A stretch of DNA of 64,000 bases from Ruminococcaceae bacterium BL-4 (GTDB lineage: Bacteria; Bacillota; Clostridia; Oscillospirales; Acutalibacteraceae). Below are positions 17,716 to 26,423 of this stretch, piece by piece. The notes beneath the pieces were generated by a model, which did no database searches, was not told the origin of the DNA, and saw nothing but the letters and a program-made list of their open reading frames with translations. The first letter of the stretch is position 1, and each line of letters opens with the position of its first letter. The stretch lies in the NCBI GenBank assembly GCA_902809935.1, contig LR778134.1, positions 868,001-932,000 on the forward strand, in the 5' to 3' direction. The position numbers and the translations under genes were made by a program.

Positions 17716-19458
17716 TTATTTTGCAGTGCTCGAGGTGGATTCTGTAGCTGAAGCAGTGGAAGACGTTGTTGCCGTAGATGATGGATTAGAAGATCCGGCA
17801 GAGTCTTTTACAATTCCTGTGACGGTGCAGACGCCATTTGCACTGCCATCTTCTGGGGGCGTATAAGTCAGTGTAATTCGATCTCCCTCAGAATAGCGCA
17901 GGACATTAAGATCTTGAGAGACTGGAACATCAAACAGGGAAGAACTGCTGTCTAGAAGCAGGTAATAATGGCTGTTGCCTTCCAGTACACTCTGGGCCAT
18001 CTTGCGGATTGTACCGGTGATTTTTTTATCATTTAAAGTTGTGTTAACCGTTCCTCCAGAAATTCCATTCTGAGCCATTAGGGAAATGTATTTCTTTTCA
18101 CATTCCGCAACGGTATCACCAATTGCGACAATCTGATATTTTTGAACATTGACCATAGCGTACTTTTTAACCAGTCCGGAATTATCTTTTAACGCAATAA
18201 AGTAGGTTGGCTGGTCAGCAGTATTGAGCAGAAGTGGGAAGGTGGCTTTGTACCCAAGGTTCTGTACCTGACCCTCAGCGCTGCTCATAGCGGAGCTTTC
18301 GACAGCCCCTTGTACACTATAGAAATGGGTTTCTCCTGTGCGCTGGTTCATCAAAACGAATCCTACAATACTTTGGTCGCCTGTAACGGAAGTAACTCCG
18401 GTATAAAGCCATACATCGTCGTCAAGTGCAAGGTAATTATAACCGTCGGTAGTTTTCAGACAATCTTTCTGACCAAAAACCGAATTGAGAAAGCCATGCT
18501 TTAAGGTTCCGTAGTAATTGTAGTAAGAGGTTAAAAGGGAAGAGGAGTAGACACGGTCAACCCATTGTGGAACATCACCTACAGATACATCCTGGCATTC
18601 ACCGGTTTGCGCATTACAGAGAACAACGCGCTCGACGGTTTGCCCGCCGAATAATCCAATGGTAAATCCTTTTACGGGGCAAACCCACCAAGGAGTTCCA
18701 TTTTCATCGAGTTCAAAATTGATATTGTCAAAGATATAAGTAGGATAATGGAACCGTAGATGGCGATAAATATTGCGGTTAAAATATTCCGATTCCGAAT
18801 ATTTGATTGGCTGATCCAGTTTAACGAGTTCGGTATCCTGCGTTGCCATATCGATTAGGATATAAGCTGGAATGCCATTGGATTGATTTGTCAGCCATTT
18901 AATCGGATCTGCATATTGAAGCGGAGCCACTCGTACAGGAGAATTGTGATAGTTGATTTGCGTATAGGTATTACTGACCTCAAACTGAGAAACCATATCT
19001 ACCATGCTCCCCATTTTTCGGTTTCCCAAAAGGGCGGCAGAGTCACTGTCCAACAGTGGAATTTCGTCATAGGAGATCTGCTTAATATCGTTGGTAAATT
19101 CTCGGTCTTGTACAGTAAGCAGCTGTTGATATTTGGAGGCGTTAACAATCGGAGAAGAGAGTAACGCGCCTAAGAGAAATACAACAACTAAAAAGCCGAT
19201 ACAAAGAAGTCCTTTTTTTAAACGTTTATCATGTTTGGGGCTAAGATCAGGAGGATTTGCTTTGCTGGAATGCTTGAGTTTTGGTAAAATGGTCAAGATA
19301 AATACAATTACTACTGCGGCGAGAATTAGAAATTCCCAGAAGCCAACAGAATGAATATTGATTGCCGGCAGTTCTACATAGTAGTAAATAAAAGCCAGAA
19401 TCAAAATAACAATTACTGCAACGGCTTTTTTCCCATTTTTGGTGAGAGGCTTTTTCAT
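17716..19458 (-). CDS. Unrecognised membrane protein with large outer repetitive domain
   Basis: A 580-residue protein of no family I recognise. Three hydrophobic segments lie at residues about 10-30, 40-58 and 83-103. The remaining 470 residues are probably extracellular (inferred) and end in a Ser/Thr/Ala-rich tail (about 545-580). Four segments look alike at roughly 80-90 residue spacing (about 198-235, 277-312, 367-402 and 432-462): a hydrophobic strand ending in D/N, a turn often TGE, another strand, then a helix; examples are VVLCNAQTGECQDVSVGD and FVLMNQRTGETHFYSVQG. This resembles PepSY/cystatin-like repeats but is not proven. It lies 25 bases after tadA, probably in the same operon. 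Confidence 0.65.
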   Translation of the reverse strand: MKKPLTKNGKKAVAVIVILILAFIYYYVELPAINIHSVGFWEFLILAAVVIVFILTILPKLKHSSKANPPDLSPKHDKRLKKGLLCIGFLVVVFLLGALLSSPIVNASKYQQLLTVQDREFTNDIKQISYDEIPLLDSDSAALLGNRKMGSMVDMVSQFEVSNTYTQINYHNSPVRVAPLQYADPIKWLTNQSNGIPAYILIDMATQDTELVKLDQPIKYSESEYFNRNIYRHLRFHYPTYIFDNINFELDENGTPWWVCPVKGFTIGLFGGQTVERVVLCNAQTGECQDVSVGDVPQWVDRVYSSSLLTSYYNYYGTLKHGFLNSVFGQKDCLKTTDGYNYLALDDDVWLYTGVTSVTGDQSIVGFVLMNQRTGETHFYSVQGAVESSAMSSAEGQVQNLGYKATFPLLLNTADQPTYFIALKDNSGLVKKYAMVNVQKYQIVAIGDTVAECEKKYISLMAQNGISGGTVNTTLNDKKITGTIRKMAQSVLEGNSHYYLLLDSSSSLFDVPVSQDLNVLRYSEGDRITLTYTPPEDGSANGVCTVTGIVKDSAGSSNPSSTATTSSTASATESTSSTAK

Positions 19459-19483
19459 AAATGATCTCCTTTTAATTTTTTAT

Positions 19484-19951
19484 TCAACAGTTTTTTGATT
19501 TGCGTCTTTTTCTCAACTCTGAAAAAAATTCTTGTAATAATGCCCGGCATTCCGGCTCTAAAAGGCCGGATTCCACCATTGGATGATGATTATAAGGAAG
19601 TGAAAATAAATCAATGACAGAACCACAGGAACCGGCTTTGGGGTCGGATGCACCGTAAACCAGCCGTGGAATCCGGGCGTTAATAATTGCACCGGCACAC
19701 ATAGGGCATGGCTCTAATGTTACGTAAAGGGTACATTGCCATAGCCGCCAGCCACTGAGTGCTTCACAGCCTTTTTGAATTGCTTCAAGTTCTGCATGGC
19801 ACAGAGCATTTTTAGCTGTTTCGCGACGATTACGTCCCCGTGAAATAATTTCACCATCTTTGCTCAATACTGCTCCTACCGGGACTTCTCCTTCTGCTGC
19901 TGATTGAGCTGCCAGCAGAAGTGCTTCCCGCATCAATTCGGAATCAGTCAT
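19484..19951 (-). CDS. tadA: tRNA adenosine(34) deaminase TadA
   Basis: A 155-residue zinc deaminase that converts the wobble adenosine of tRNA-Arg(ACG) to inosine. The catalytic CHAELEAI (His-Ala-Glu) and the zinc ligands in PCPMC are present, with the surrounding LEPCPMCAGAIINARI typical of TadA. The start at 19951 overlaps the CPBP stop (ATGA) and gives the usual MTDSELM opening; a GTG seven codons upstream exists but has no ribosome binding site. Translational coupling explains the absence of its own site. Confidence 0.95.
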   Translation of the reverse strand: MTDSELMREALLLAAQSAAEGEVPVGAVLSKDGEIISRGRNRRETAKNALCHAELEAIQKGCEALSGWRLWQCTLYVTLEPCPMCAGAIINARIPRLVYGASDPKAGSCGSVIDLFSLPYNHHPMVESGLLEPECRALLQEFFSELRKRRKSKNC

Positions 19952-21165
19952 AGGATATTTGTCACTGCGCACAGCATAATAAAATTTAGAATCAGAAAAA
20001 TTGTTCCGAGGTTTCCGATCCCACAGGTCATGCGAACCGATAGTGGAGCATGAAGTGTTTTACTCTTTGGAAGCGGCAGATATTTTTTTCGATTTTTTAT
20101 AAGAAATCCGAGTCCAACGGCGCCAAGCAGTAAGAATGCCGAAAAGTAAGTGCTTTGAAAATTCTCAAAGACAGTATTCCCATACCATTGCTGTATAAGG
20201 ACACTTAGACAGGAAAATCCGTTATTGAACATGTGAATCAAAATTGGAATTAAAATAGAGCCGGTTCGAATGTAAAGATATCCGGCGATCAGACCCATTA
20301 AAAATGCAAAAACGAATTGGGGAATATTCCCATGATAAAGCCCAAAAATGAATGCTGACATGATAATTGCAAAGGAATCGCCATGCCGCCTAAGAATGTT
20401 TAAAATTACACCACGGAAAAGCAGTTCTTCCACAAGGGGAGGAATCAAGGTGCCATAGAGCATATAAAAAATTTGGGTGGCAACGTCTGATGCGAGCGGC
20501 ATATCGTCGGGAGAAACATGAGAAATCCCAAACATTTGAAGAATTTGGGTAACAAAAGAGGTAGGATAATTGGCCAGCAGCGTAAGTCCCATTCCGGCAA
20601 AAAACATACAAATGATTGCGCTGCGTGAAAGGCCATGACTTTTGGGAGAATCAAACCGAACAACTTTTTCCAGCGGTTGGTGAGTATGGAGCTGATAAAG
20701 CAAAGCCGGGAATCCAATCGCCACGCAGTAGGAAAAGCAGGAGATAGAATAATAAATGATGGGCTTTAGGTAGAAAAAGCTGCTGCTATTGCTGTGTAAA
20801 GCGGGATTGGAACGGCATAACCAAGTGAGCCCTAAGATCATAAGATTCATCAGGCAGATAGAGATAAACACCAAAAAGGAAGAATGACTTGCGCAGCGGC
20901 GGGTATCCCGCATCTCCTCATAGGAAAGGCGCTGCGCAGTTACAAGAGAGGCAAACGAGATTGAATCTTCAAGTGCGGTTTGAGTAGTAGGATCTTTGTG
21001 TGTTTCTGGCGGTAAAGGAGGTTCTGCAGAATCAGTGACTTCGGGGTCACTTGGCGGGGCAAAATCATTTTGTGCTGTTGGAACTTCTTTTGCAGAGTCC
21101 GAAATTTCCGGATTTAGAGCAGGATTTTTCGGAGAACCTTCCGAAAAAGAATTTGATTCGTTCAT
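19948..21165 (-). CDS. CPBP (CAAX-like) intramembrane metalloprotease
   Basis: A 405-residue multi-pass membrane protein. The first 90 residues are hydrophilic and rich in Pro, Ser, Glu and Asp, probably a disordered cytoplasmic tail. The CPBP/Abi motifs are all present: EELLFRG (motif 1), FGLYHGN (motif 2) and HMFNNGF (motif 3). Bacterial members process or protect against peptides in some cases, but the substrate here is unknown. It is coupled to tadA downstream and follows the DUF4176 lipoprotein gene by 32 bases. Confidence 0.88.
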   Translation of the reverse strand: MNESNSFSEGSPKNPALNPEISDSAKEVPTAQNDFAPPSDPEVTDSAEPPLPPETHKDPTTQTALEDSISFASLVTAQRLSYEEMRDTRRCASHSSFLVFISICLMNLMILGLTWLCRSNPALHSNSSSFFYLKPIIYYSISCFSYCVAIGFPALLYQLHTHQPLEKVVRFDSPKSHGLSRSAIICMFFAGMGLTLLANYPTSFVTQILQMFGISHVSPDDMPLASDVATQIFYMLYGTLIPPLVEELLFRGVILNILRRHGDSFAIIMSAFIFGLYHGNIPQFVFAFLMGLIAGYLYIRTGSILIPILIHMFNNGFSCLSVLIQQWYGNTVFENFQSTYFSAFLLLGAVGLGFLIKNRKKYLPLPKSKTLHAPLSVRMTCGIGNLGTIFLILNFIMLCAVTNIL

Positions 21166-21197
21166 GAAAGCTCCTTTTCATCGAAGATTTATAAAAA

Positions 21198-21590
21198 TTA
21201 TCCGCGTGCCTGCATCCGATTTTTGATCTGAGACAACCACGCTTTCATATCATCATTAGTATATCCATCAGAGACGATACTGTTTACTTGAGAACGATTA
21301 AAGCGATAAAGCTTAGAAGCATCTGTATATCCGTCTGGGTAAAGAATGCCGCAGTAATCCCAAACAGAACCGTCGGAATCTTTAGAGGCATATCCGGAAA
21401 TCATAATTTTGTTCGAACTATCCACCAAGGTTACAATGCTTCCAAGCGGCAAATAATCGGTTGTTTGATATGAAGAAGAAGAAACCGAAGAGGAAGAATT
21501 GGCAGCGGCACTGGAAGAAGTTTGCGTGCTGCAGCCGGCGGCAAACAATAAAATAGCTGCCGCAAAAAATGCCGTAATCTTTTTTTTCAT
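21198..21590 (-). CDS. DUF4176-domain lipoprotein
   Basis: A 130-residue predicted lipoprotein. Residues 1-20 form a signal peptide ending in the lipobox LLFAAGC, followed by a Ser-rich spacer. The rest matches the DUF4176 pattern: LPLGSIVTLVDSSNKIMISGY, then WDYCGILYPDGY and FNRSQVNSIVSDGY. DUF4176 proteins are often found near ESX/type VII secretion genes, but none are here, and the function is unknown. The start at 21590 follows GAGGGG by seven bases. Confidence 0.8.
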   Translation of the reverse strand: MKKKITAFFAAAILLFAAGCSTQTSSSAAANSSSSVSSSSYQTTDYLPLGSIVTLVDSSNKIMISGYASKDSDGSVWDYCGILYPDGYTDASKLYRFNRSQVNSIVSDGYTNDDMKAWLSQIKNRMQARG

Positions 21591-21639
21591 GAATGAACCC
21601 CTCAAATTGTAAAAGATTTTTCATTTAACTAATGTTCTA

Positions 21640-21669
21640 AGTATATCATGCCTAAACAAAAGAAGTCAA
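21640..21669 (-). promoter_or_regulatory. Promoter of the DUF4176-CPBP-tadA operon
   Basis: On the minus strand TTGACT (21664-21669), an 18-base spacer and TATACT (21640-21645) precede the lipoprotein start by about 50 bases. Confidence 0.65.
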
Positions 21670-21755
21670 TTTATTCGAATGAAAGCTTAAAATATCCGAT
21701 TACTAATGGAAAATCTCGTAGAATGGGTATATTACTTTTTAGCAAAGCAAAACAA

Positions 21756-21797
21756 TTCCCCCAATCATAGTTTTTTCTACGATTGGGGGAACTTTTT
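21756..21797 (-). terminator. Terminator after the LUD-domain gene
   Basis: TTCCCCCAATC (21756-21766) pairs with GATTGGGGGAA (21781-21791). The stronger T run is on the plus strand (CTTTTTATTTTTT); the minus strand has TTGTTTTG. Probably bidirectional. Confidence 0.75.
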
Positions 21798-21802
21798 ATT
21801 TT

Positions 21803-22405
21803 TTAATATCCCAAATCTTCATCGATCAGAATAACTTCCATTTCAGGAATGCCACCCATCTTGCGAAGAAGTACAGAAATACCATTGCAGATGCGTTCGG
21901 GACTATCGCAATCATAGCATTTTAGTTCCTTTCCCATGGCGCAAGGTGTTTTTCGGTGCAGCCTTCTGGCGTTAAGCGGTGCGGCAACGTTCCGTGCACG
22001 CCACATGGCAGAATCGTAGTCATCGGCAATTTTATTGGTTCCGACAATAAAAATCACTTTTTCATGATTGTAAAGAGAGGCGGAAACTCGATTTCCACTG
22101 CCGTCAATATTGATAATCTCGCCGCTTTGCGCGATTGCATTGGCAGAGGTCAGATAGATCTGTGCAGAAAGGGAAGAAACCCGTACTTCTTTTGCTGGCT
22201 GCTGTTTCCAATGCCAAAAAACGGTATTTTCTTTTGTAAGCTGGTCATAGACACCGAGCTGATCAATCGTTACACTTCCGCCAATTCCAATTGTTTTGCC
22301 ATGCAATTCAGAGACAAGATGAGAGGCAGCTTCTGCTCCGGTTTTAAAATATGAGACAGTAAAGCCATGCTTTTGAAGATTTTGGATCGTTTTTTGAATA
22401 TCCAT
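21803..22405 (-). CDS. LUD-domain protein (lactate utilization protein family)
   Basis: A 200-residue protein with the LUD/DUF162 fold: KTIGIGGSVTIDQLGVYD near the N terminus, SANAIAQSGEIINIDGSGNRVSA in the middle, and VGTNKIADDYDSAMWRARNVAAP, then a Cys-rich segment (PCAMGKELKCYDC, ERIC) that could bind a metal or Fe-S centre. In B. subtilis such a domain forms part of the LutABC lactate oxidation complex, but no LutA/LutB partners are nearby. It lies 32 bases after the NSS transporter gene. Confidence 0.88.
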   Translation of the reverse strand: MDIQKTIQNLQKHGFTVSYFKTGAEAASHLVSELHGKTIGIGGSVTIDQLGVYDQLTKENTVFWHWKQQPAKEVRVSSLSAQIYLTSANAIAQSGEIINIDGSGNRVSASLYNHEKVIFIVGTNKIADDYDSAMWRARNVAAPLNARRLHRKTPCAMGKELKCYDCDSPERICNGISVLLRKMGGIPEMEVILIDEDLGY

Positions 22406-22437
22406 AGGGCATCCTCCTTTAGTTTAGAAACTTTCTG

Positions 22438-23772
22438 TTAGCCGATTCCGTGGAAACAGAGTCCCAGAACCAGTACGATAATGGTGAGTGGAACATAAAT
22501 ATATTTTGCAAAGATTGGATAGCTTTTTGAAAGCGGTTTTGGGTGACCAATCTGGAGTTCCTCTTTAATTTTATCATATCCGAGAATATAGTAAACAGAA
22601 ATTGCACCAAGAACGGCTCCAATCGGTACGATGATAATGGAAACAAAGTCCATCCAATTTCCTACTTTTGGTTCTGCTTCGATAAAAATTCCCACTAAAA
22701 GTGTCAGCGCACCACATAAAAGGACGGCTGCTTTGCGGGGGATAGAAAATCGATGCTGCCAGCTTTCAATTACTGCTTCAAACATATTAATTAAAGAGGT
22801 GATTCCGGCAAATATCACGGAAACAAAGAAAAAGATAGAGAAAATCTGTCCCATCGGAATCTGCTTAAAAATGCCGGGTAGGGTGAGAAACATCAGAGAG
22901 GGACCGCTGGTCGCATCAATGTGAAATGCGAACACAGCCGGCATAATGGCGAATGCAGCAAGCAGAGCGGCGATGGTATCAAATAGTGCAGTGCGCAGCG
23001 AAGCACTGGGGATATCGGCCTTTTTGTCCAGATAGGCACCATAGACGATCATGCCGGAACCGGTGATGGAAAGAGAGAAAAAAGCTTGCCCCATTGCCAT
23101 TACCCAGGTATCACTGCGGAGAAGTGCATCCCATTTTGGAATCAGCAAAAACTCATATCCTGCTTTGGCACCAGGAAGGAACGAGACCCAGATCGCTAGG
23201 ACCAGAAACAGTACAAAGAAAAGCGGCATCATAACCCGGCTTGCTTTTTCGATTCCCTTTGTGGTGCCGGCGAGAAGAATCCAACAGACAAGAATAACAA
23301 CCAATGCATTCCAAAAAAGGCTTCCAAAATCACCGGTTGCTTGTGAAAAAAATTGTTTTGCTTCCCCAACGAAAATTTCTCCTGTGATAGAGCCATAGCA
23401 GGAACGCGCAACCCATCCAATAATAATGGCATAGCCGATAGCAATTCCAAGAGAGCCTAAAAGCGGAATCCAGCCAAGAATAGAACCGAGTGTTTTTTTG
23501 CCGCGGCTTTCAAAACAGTATTCATAGGCACCCAGGGTTCCGGTGCGCGCGCGGCGTCCAATCGCAAATTCAGCGGAAAGCCCTACCCAGCCGAATAAAA
23601 ATACAAACAGTAGATAGGGAATCAGAAAAGCGGCACCGCCGTATTGCCCGAGACGATAAGGAAACATCCAAATGTTCCCCAGTCCTACGGCCGAGCCTAC
23701 GCAGGCAATAATAAATCCAAAGTTCGAGCTGAAATTCCCGTTCTTGTGCGGGGAGTCAGGTGATGTATTCAT
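22438..23772 (-). CDS. Sodium-dependent transporter, neurotransmitter:sodium symporter (NSS) family
   Basis: A 444-residue membrane protein with about 11 hydrophobic segments. The first helix region has the NSS signature IACVGSAVGLGNIWMFPY with the unwound sodium-binding segment. GFFSLSITGSGM-like residues (FFSLSITGSGMIVYGAYL) mark helix 6. Bacterial members import amino acids, often hydrophobic ones, driven by sodium. The likely sodium-pumping ATPase at 43454-52123 could supply the gradient (inference). Confidence 0.92.
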   Translation of the reverse strand: MNTSPDSPHKNGNFSSNFGFIIACVGSAVGLGNIWMFPYRLGQYGGAAFLIPYLLFVFLFGWVGLSAEFAIGRRARTGTLGAYEYCFESRGKKTLGSILGWIPLLGSLGIAIGYAIIIGWVARSCYGSITGEIFVGEAKQFFSQATGDFGSLFWNALVVILVCWILLAGTTKGIEKASRVMMPLFFVLFLVLAIWVSFLPGAKAGYEFLLIPKWDALLRSDTWVMAMGQAFFSLSITGSGMIVYGAYLDKKADIPSASLRTALFDTIAALLAAFAIMPAVFAFHIDATSGPSLMFLTLPGIFKQIPMGQIFSIFFFVSVIFAGITSLINMFEAVIESWQHRFSIPRKAAVLLCGALTLLVGIFIEAEPKVGNWMDFVSIIIVPIGAVLGAISVYYILGYDKIKEELQIGHPKPLSKSYPIFAKYIYVPLTIIVLVLGLCFHGIG

Positions 23773-23829
23773 AGCTGATAAAATCCTCTCTTTTTATGTT
23801 TGATAGGAGGCCAATCCCACTTTGATTTC

Positions 23830-24579
23830 TTATGTTTCTAAAGATCCCAAGAACTTAAGCAGAGATGCATTGACGCGGTCATTCTGACTGATACTTTTTA
23901 AAAATTCAATGCAGTCGGGGCATTCCCCGCAGATATCGATGCCGAGAATTTCTCGATGGCGCAGTAGAAAAGCAAGCATTTGGCGCAGTTGTGAAAGGTT
24001 CATGATGCCTTGATCCCAGGAAGTATTCACTACTTTTTTGCTGAGAACATCTTTATCGATGGAAATATAAATTGGAAATTTTCCGCAGAGTTTCGAAAAC
24101 TGAGTTTCCGAAAGATTCAGATGAGAACTATCAACGCATAAAACCTGATTTTGAAATTCTGAGGGAATCTTTGATTTCTGCTCTTTGGAAAGCCCAACTA
24201 AGATGACTTTTTTGAGTAGTGGAAGCTTTTTTAAAGAATCTAAAATCCAGTCTCCACAGGAAAGAAGGTCAGAAAAAAGCGGCTTCTGCATATCAGAATG
24301 ATGGTCAAAGACAACCAGAGAAAAAGGAGCCAAAATCTTTTCTATCCAAAACCTGGTGATGTAATGATAATTTCCAGAATCAATAAAGTGAATGCTGCGA
24401 ACCGGTTCCAAGAAAATTCGCTTCCGAATTTCGCGGGCGGCTTTTTCATCGCAGAATCCGTCTGTTCCGCTGAGGTCGGTGCAGTCAATCCAGTGAATTC
24501 GTTTGTGCTGGTAAAAGCGCTCTTCCTCATAAACATGAGAAAAGTTTAGAATCGATAAAATCGGAGCCGGAGTTGTCAT
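23830..24579 (-). CDS. Arginase/ureohydrolase-fold protein
   Basis: A 249-residue protein with all six expected metal-ligand positions of ureohydrolases in order: His72 (GNYH), Asp92, His94 and Asp96 (in FDHHSDM), and Asp175 and Asp177 (in SIDKDVLS). Other segments, TSWDQG and GIDICGE, also fit. The first motif and the residues after SIDKD lack the usual GGDHS and DP, so it is a divergent member; substrate unknown. Arginases, agmatinases and deacetylase-like members share this core. Its ATG overlaps the methyltransferase stop (ATGA), so both are co-translated. Confidence 0.7.
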   Translation of the reverse strand: MTTPAPILSILNFSHVYEEERFYQHKRIHWIDCTDLSGTDGFCDEKAAREIRKRIFLEPVRSIHFIDSGNYHYITRFWIEKILAPFSLVVFDHHSDMQKPLFSDLLSCGDWILDSLKKLPLLKKVILVGLSKEQKSKIPSEFQNQVLCVDSSHLNLSETQFSKLCGKFPIYISIDKDVLSKKVVNTSWDQGIMNLSQLRQMLAFLLRHREILGIDICGECPDCIEFLKSISQNDRVNASLLKFLGSLET

Positions 24580-25739
24580 TTTGCCGTTTCAGCTTTCATC
24601 AAAAGTGCTACCGTCTCAATATGGTTCGTATGCGGGAACATGTCTACCGGCTGAAGTGCTTTTACTTTCCAGCCCAACTTGACAAGATAATGAAAATCCC
24701 TTGCCTGCGTTTCAGGATTGCAGGAAATATAAACGACTCGCTTTGGATTTAGACGGTTGAGACTTGCTAAAAACGGCTCGCTGCTTCCGGCGCGGGGCGG
24801 ATCTAGAAAAACAGTATCAATCTGCTCTTTGTCGGCGGCAAGTTCGACCATAAAATCTCCCGCATCTCCAGTAAAGAACTGCGCATTTGTGGCTTTGTTA
24901 AGCTTTGCATTCCGGATTGCGTCTTTTACTGCGGCGGGATTAATCTCGACGCCGATCACTTTTTTTGCCTTTTTGGAGGCAACAAGTCCGATTGTTCCGA
25001 TCCCACAGTAGGCGTCAATTACGGTTTCTGTCCCAGTTAGATGTGCAAAATCCATTGCAGTGCGATAAAGCACTGCAGTTTGCAAGGGGTTGATCTGATA
25101 AAAGCTTTTTGAAGAAATCCGAAAACGGCAGGAGCAGAGATCATCTTCAATATATCCTGGACCCCAGAGAACTTTTTCCCGTTCACCGAGCACAAGACTG
25201 GTATGGCGTTTATTTAAATTTAAAATAACAGTTGTAATTTCCGGATGTTCCGTTCTCAGCGCTTTTACGAATTTCTTTTCTGGGAAAATCGGATTTGCCG
25301 CCACCAAAACAACCATGACCTGATTGGTAGAAAATCCGCGCTTGATCAGAACATGGCGTAAAAATCCGCACCCAGTGCGCTCATCAAATGTGGAAAGTTT
25401 AAAACTTTTGAGCAGTTTTCGAATGGTTCCCATGATGCGGTCTGCGGTTTCGTCTTCAGTCAGACAAGACTCTACCGGAACGACTCGATGTGTGCTGGAT
25501 TGGTAAACACCAGAAATGATTTGTCCTTTACGGTCCGTTGTAAAAGCCGCTTGTACTTTGTTGCGGTAGTGATAGGGAAAATCCATTCCCAAAATCGGAT
25601 TCGGCTTGCAGAAATGCCCTAAAAGAGAAAAGACTCGGCGCTCTTTCCAACGAAGCTGTTCCGGATAGGAAAGATTCTGTAGCTGGCACCCGCCGCATTT
25701 GTGATAAAGCGGACACTTGTGAATCTCTTTTAATTCCAT
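24576..25739 (-). CDS. rlmD: 23S rRNA (uracil-5-)-methyltransferase, RlmD/TrmA family
   Basis: A 387-residue SAM-dependent RNA uracil-C5 methyltransferase. The N-terminal CPLYHKCGGCQLQ is an Fe-S-type Cys cluster found in RlmD/RlmCD; VIDAYCGIGTIGL is the SAM motif; FLDPPRAG and YISCNPETQARD carry the catalytic Cys. Many relatives are about 450 residues with an N-terminal TRAM domain; this one begins directly at the cluster and lacks TRAM. Whether it modifies one or two rRNA positions cannot be told. It is followed without gap by the arginase-fold gene. Confidence 0.88.
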   Translation of the reverse strand: MELKEIHKCPLYHKCGGCQLQNLSYPEQLRWKERRVFSLLGHFCKPNPILGMDFPYHYRNKVQAAFTTDRKGQIISGVYQSSTHRVVPVESCLTEDETADRIMGTIRKLLKSFKLSTFDERTGCGFLRHVLIKRGFSTNQVMVVLVAANPIFPEKKFVKALRTEHPEITTVILNLNKRHTSLVLGEREKVLWGPGYIEDDLCSCRFRISSKSFYQINPLQTAVLYRTAMDFAHLTGTETVIDAYCGIGTIGLVASKKAKKVIGVEINPAAVKDAIRNAKLNKATNAQFFTGDAGDFMVELAADKEQIDTVFLDPPRAGSSEPFLASLNRLNPKRVVYISCNPETQARDFHYLVKLGWKVKALQPVDMFPHTNHIETVALLMKAETAK

Positions 25740-25822
25740 ATAATCAAGAAATCCTCCTATTAAAAAACAAAAGACTTAATTTATCTAAAATATTCCCAAC
25801 AAGTATACCATAAAAAATGCCG

Positions 25823-25841
25823 AAAAAAAAGCCGTCCCGGC
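25823..25841 (-). terminator. Short terminator after the PNPOx-like gene
   Basis: On the minus strand GCCG-GGA-CGGC is followed by eight T residues. It lies 22 bases beyond the stop codon. The stem is short, so efficiency is uncertain. Confidence 0.65.
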
Positions 25842-25862
25842 AAAAACCGAAACGGAAACCGC

Positions 25863-26342
25863 TTATGATTGCGGTGGAAGATATTCTTTACAGGAAATTG
25901 ATTCCACGGTCATCTTTAAAATTACCGTATGGGCAAGAGATTCCGGAGAAAAAGAAAAATTTTGCTCTGTAGAATACTGTTTCATCAAAAGGGAAAGCGC
26001 TTTTTCTTTTTGGGCGGGCTCTTCAACAAATTGTACTTTTCCAATTCCGATGACGCTCTGATAGTAAAAGGAATATTCACAGGCAAAACGGCCTTTTTTC
26101 ACGGCGTGTGAAGTATCAAGTTCAAAAGAAACCTCTGGATTTTTCCGAAGAAGGTCGAGCTTGGTTCCTTCTTTGGCGCTATGAAAATAAAAGATCCCGT
26201 TTTCCTCTGGCAAGAATCCAAAATTCATTGGAATTAGATAGGGAACGGGGTCATTTGTGATTGCAAGACGGCAGCAGTCGCATTTTTGAATGATGGAAAA
26301 TATTTTTGTTTGGTCAACTACTTGTCGATCACTTCTGCGCAT
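25863..26342 (-). CDS. Pyridoxamine 5'-phosphate oxidase-like flavoprotein (NimA-type)
   Basis: A 159-residue split-barrel protein. Starting MRRSDRQVVDQTKIFSII it continues CRLAITNDPVPYLIPMNFGF, FYFHSAKEGTKLDLLRKNPEVSFELD and SVIGIGKVQFVEEP, the pattern of small PNPOx-like/NimA-related flavin-binding proteins common in clostridia. Some relatives inactivate nitroimidazoles, but most are uncharacterised. The start at 26342 follows GAGGAGG by nine bases; the longer frame is rejected. It lies 81 bases after accA. Confidence 0.82.
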   Translation of the reverse strand: MRRSDRQVVDQTKIFSIIQKCDCCRLAITNDPVPYLIPMNFGFLPEENGIFYFHSAKEGTKLDLLRKNPEVSFELDTSHAVKKGRFACEYSFYYQSVIGIGKVQFVEEPAQKEKALSLLMKQYSTEQNFSFSPESLAHTVILKMTVESISCKEYLPPQS

Positions 26343-26423
26343 AAACAAAATCCTCCTCGATCGAAATACAATGAACAATCTATTTTATTCAGTATAGTAA
26401 AAGGGAAGAAAAAAAGCAATCCT

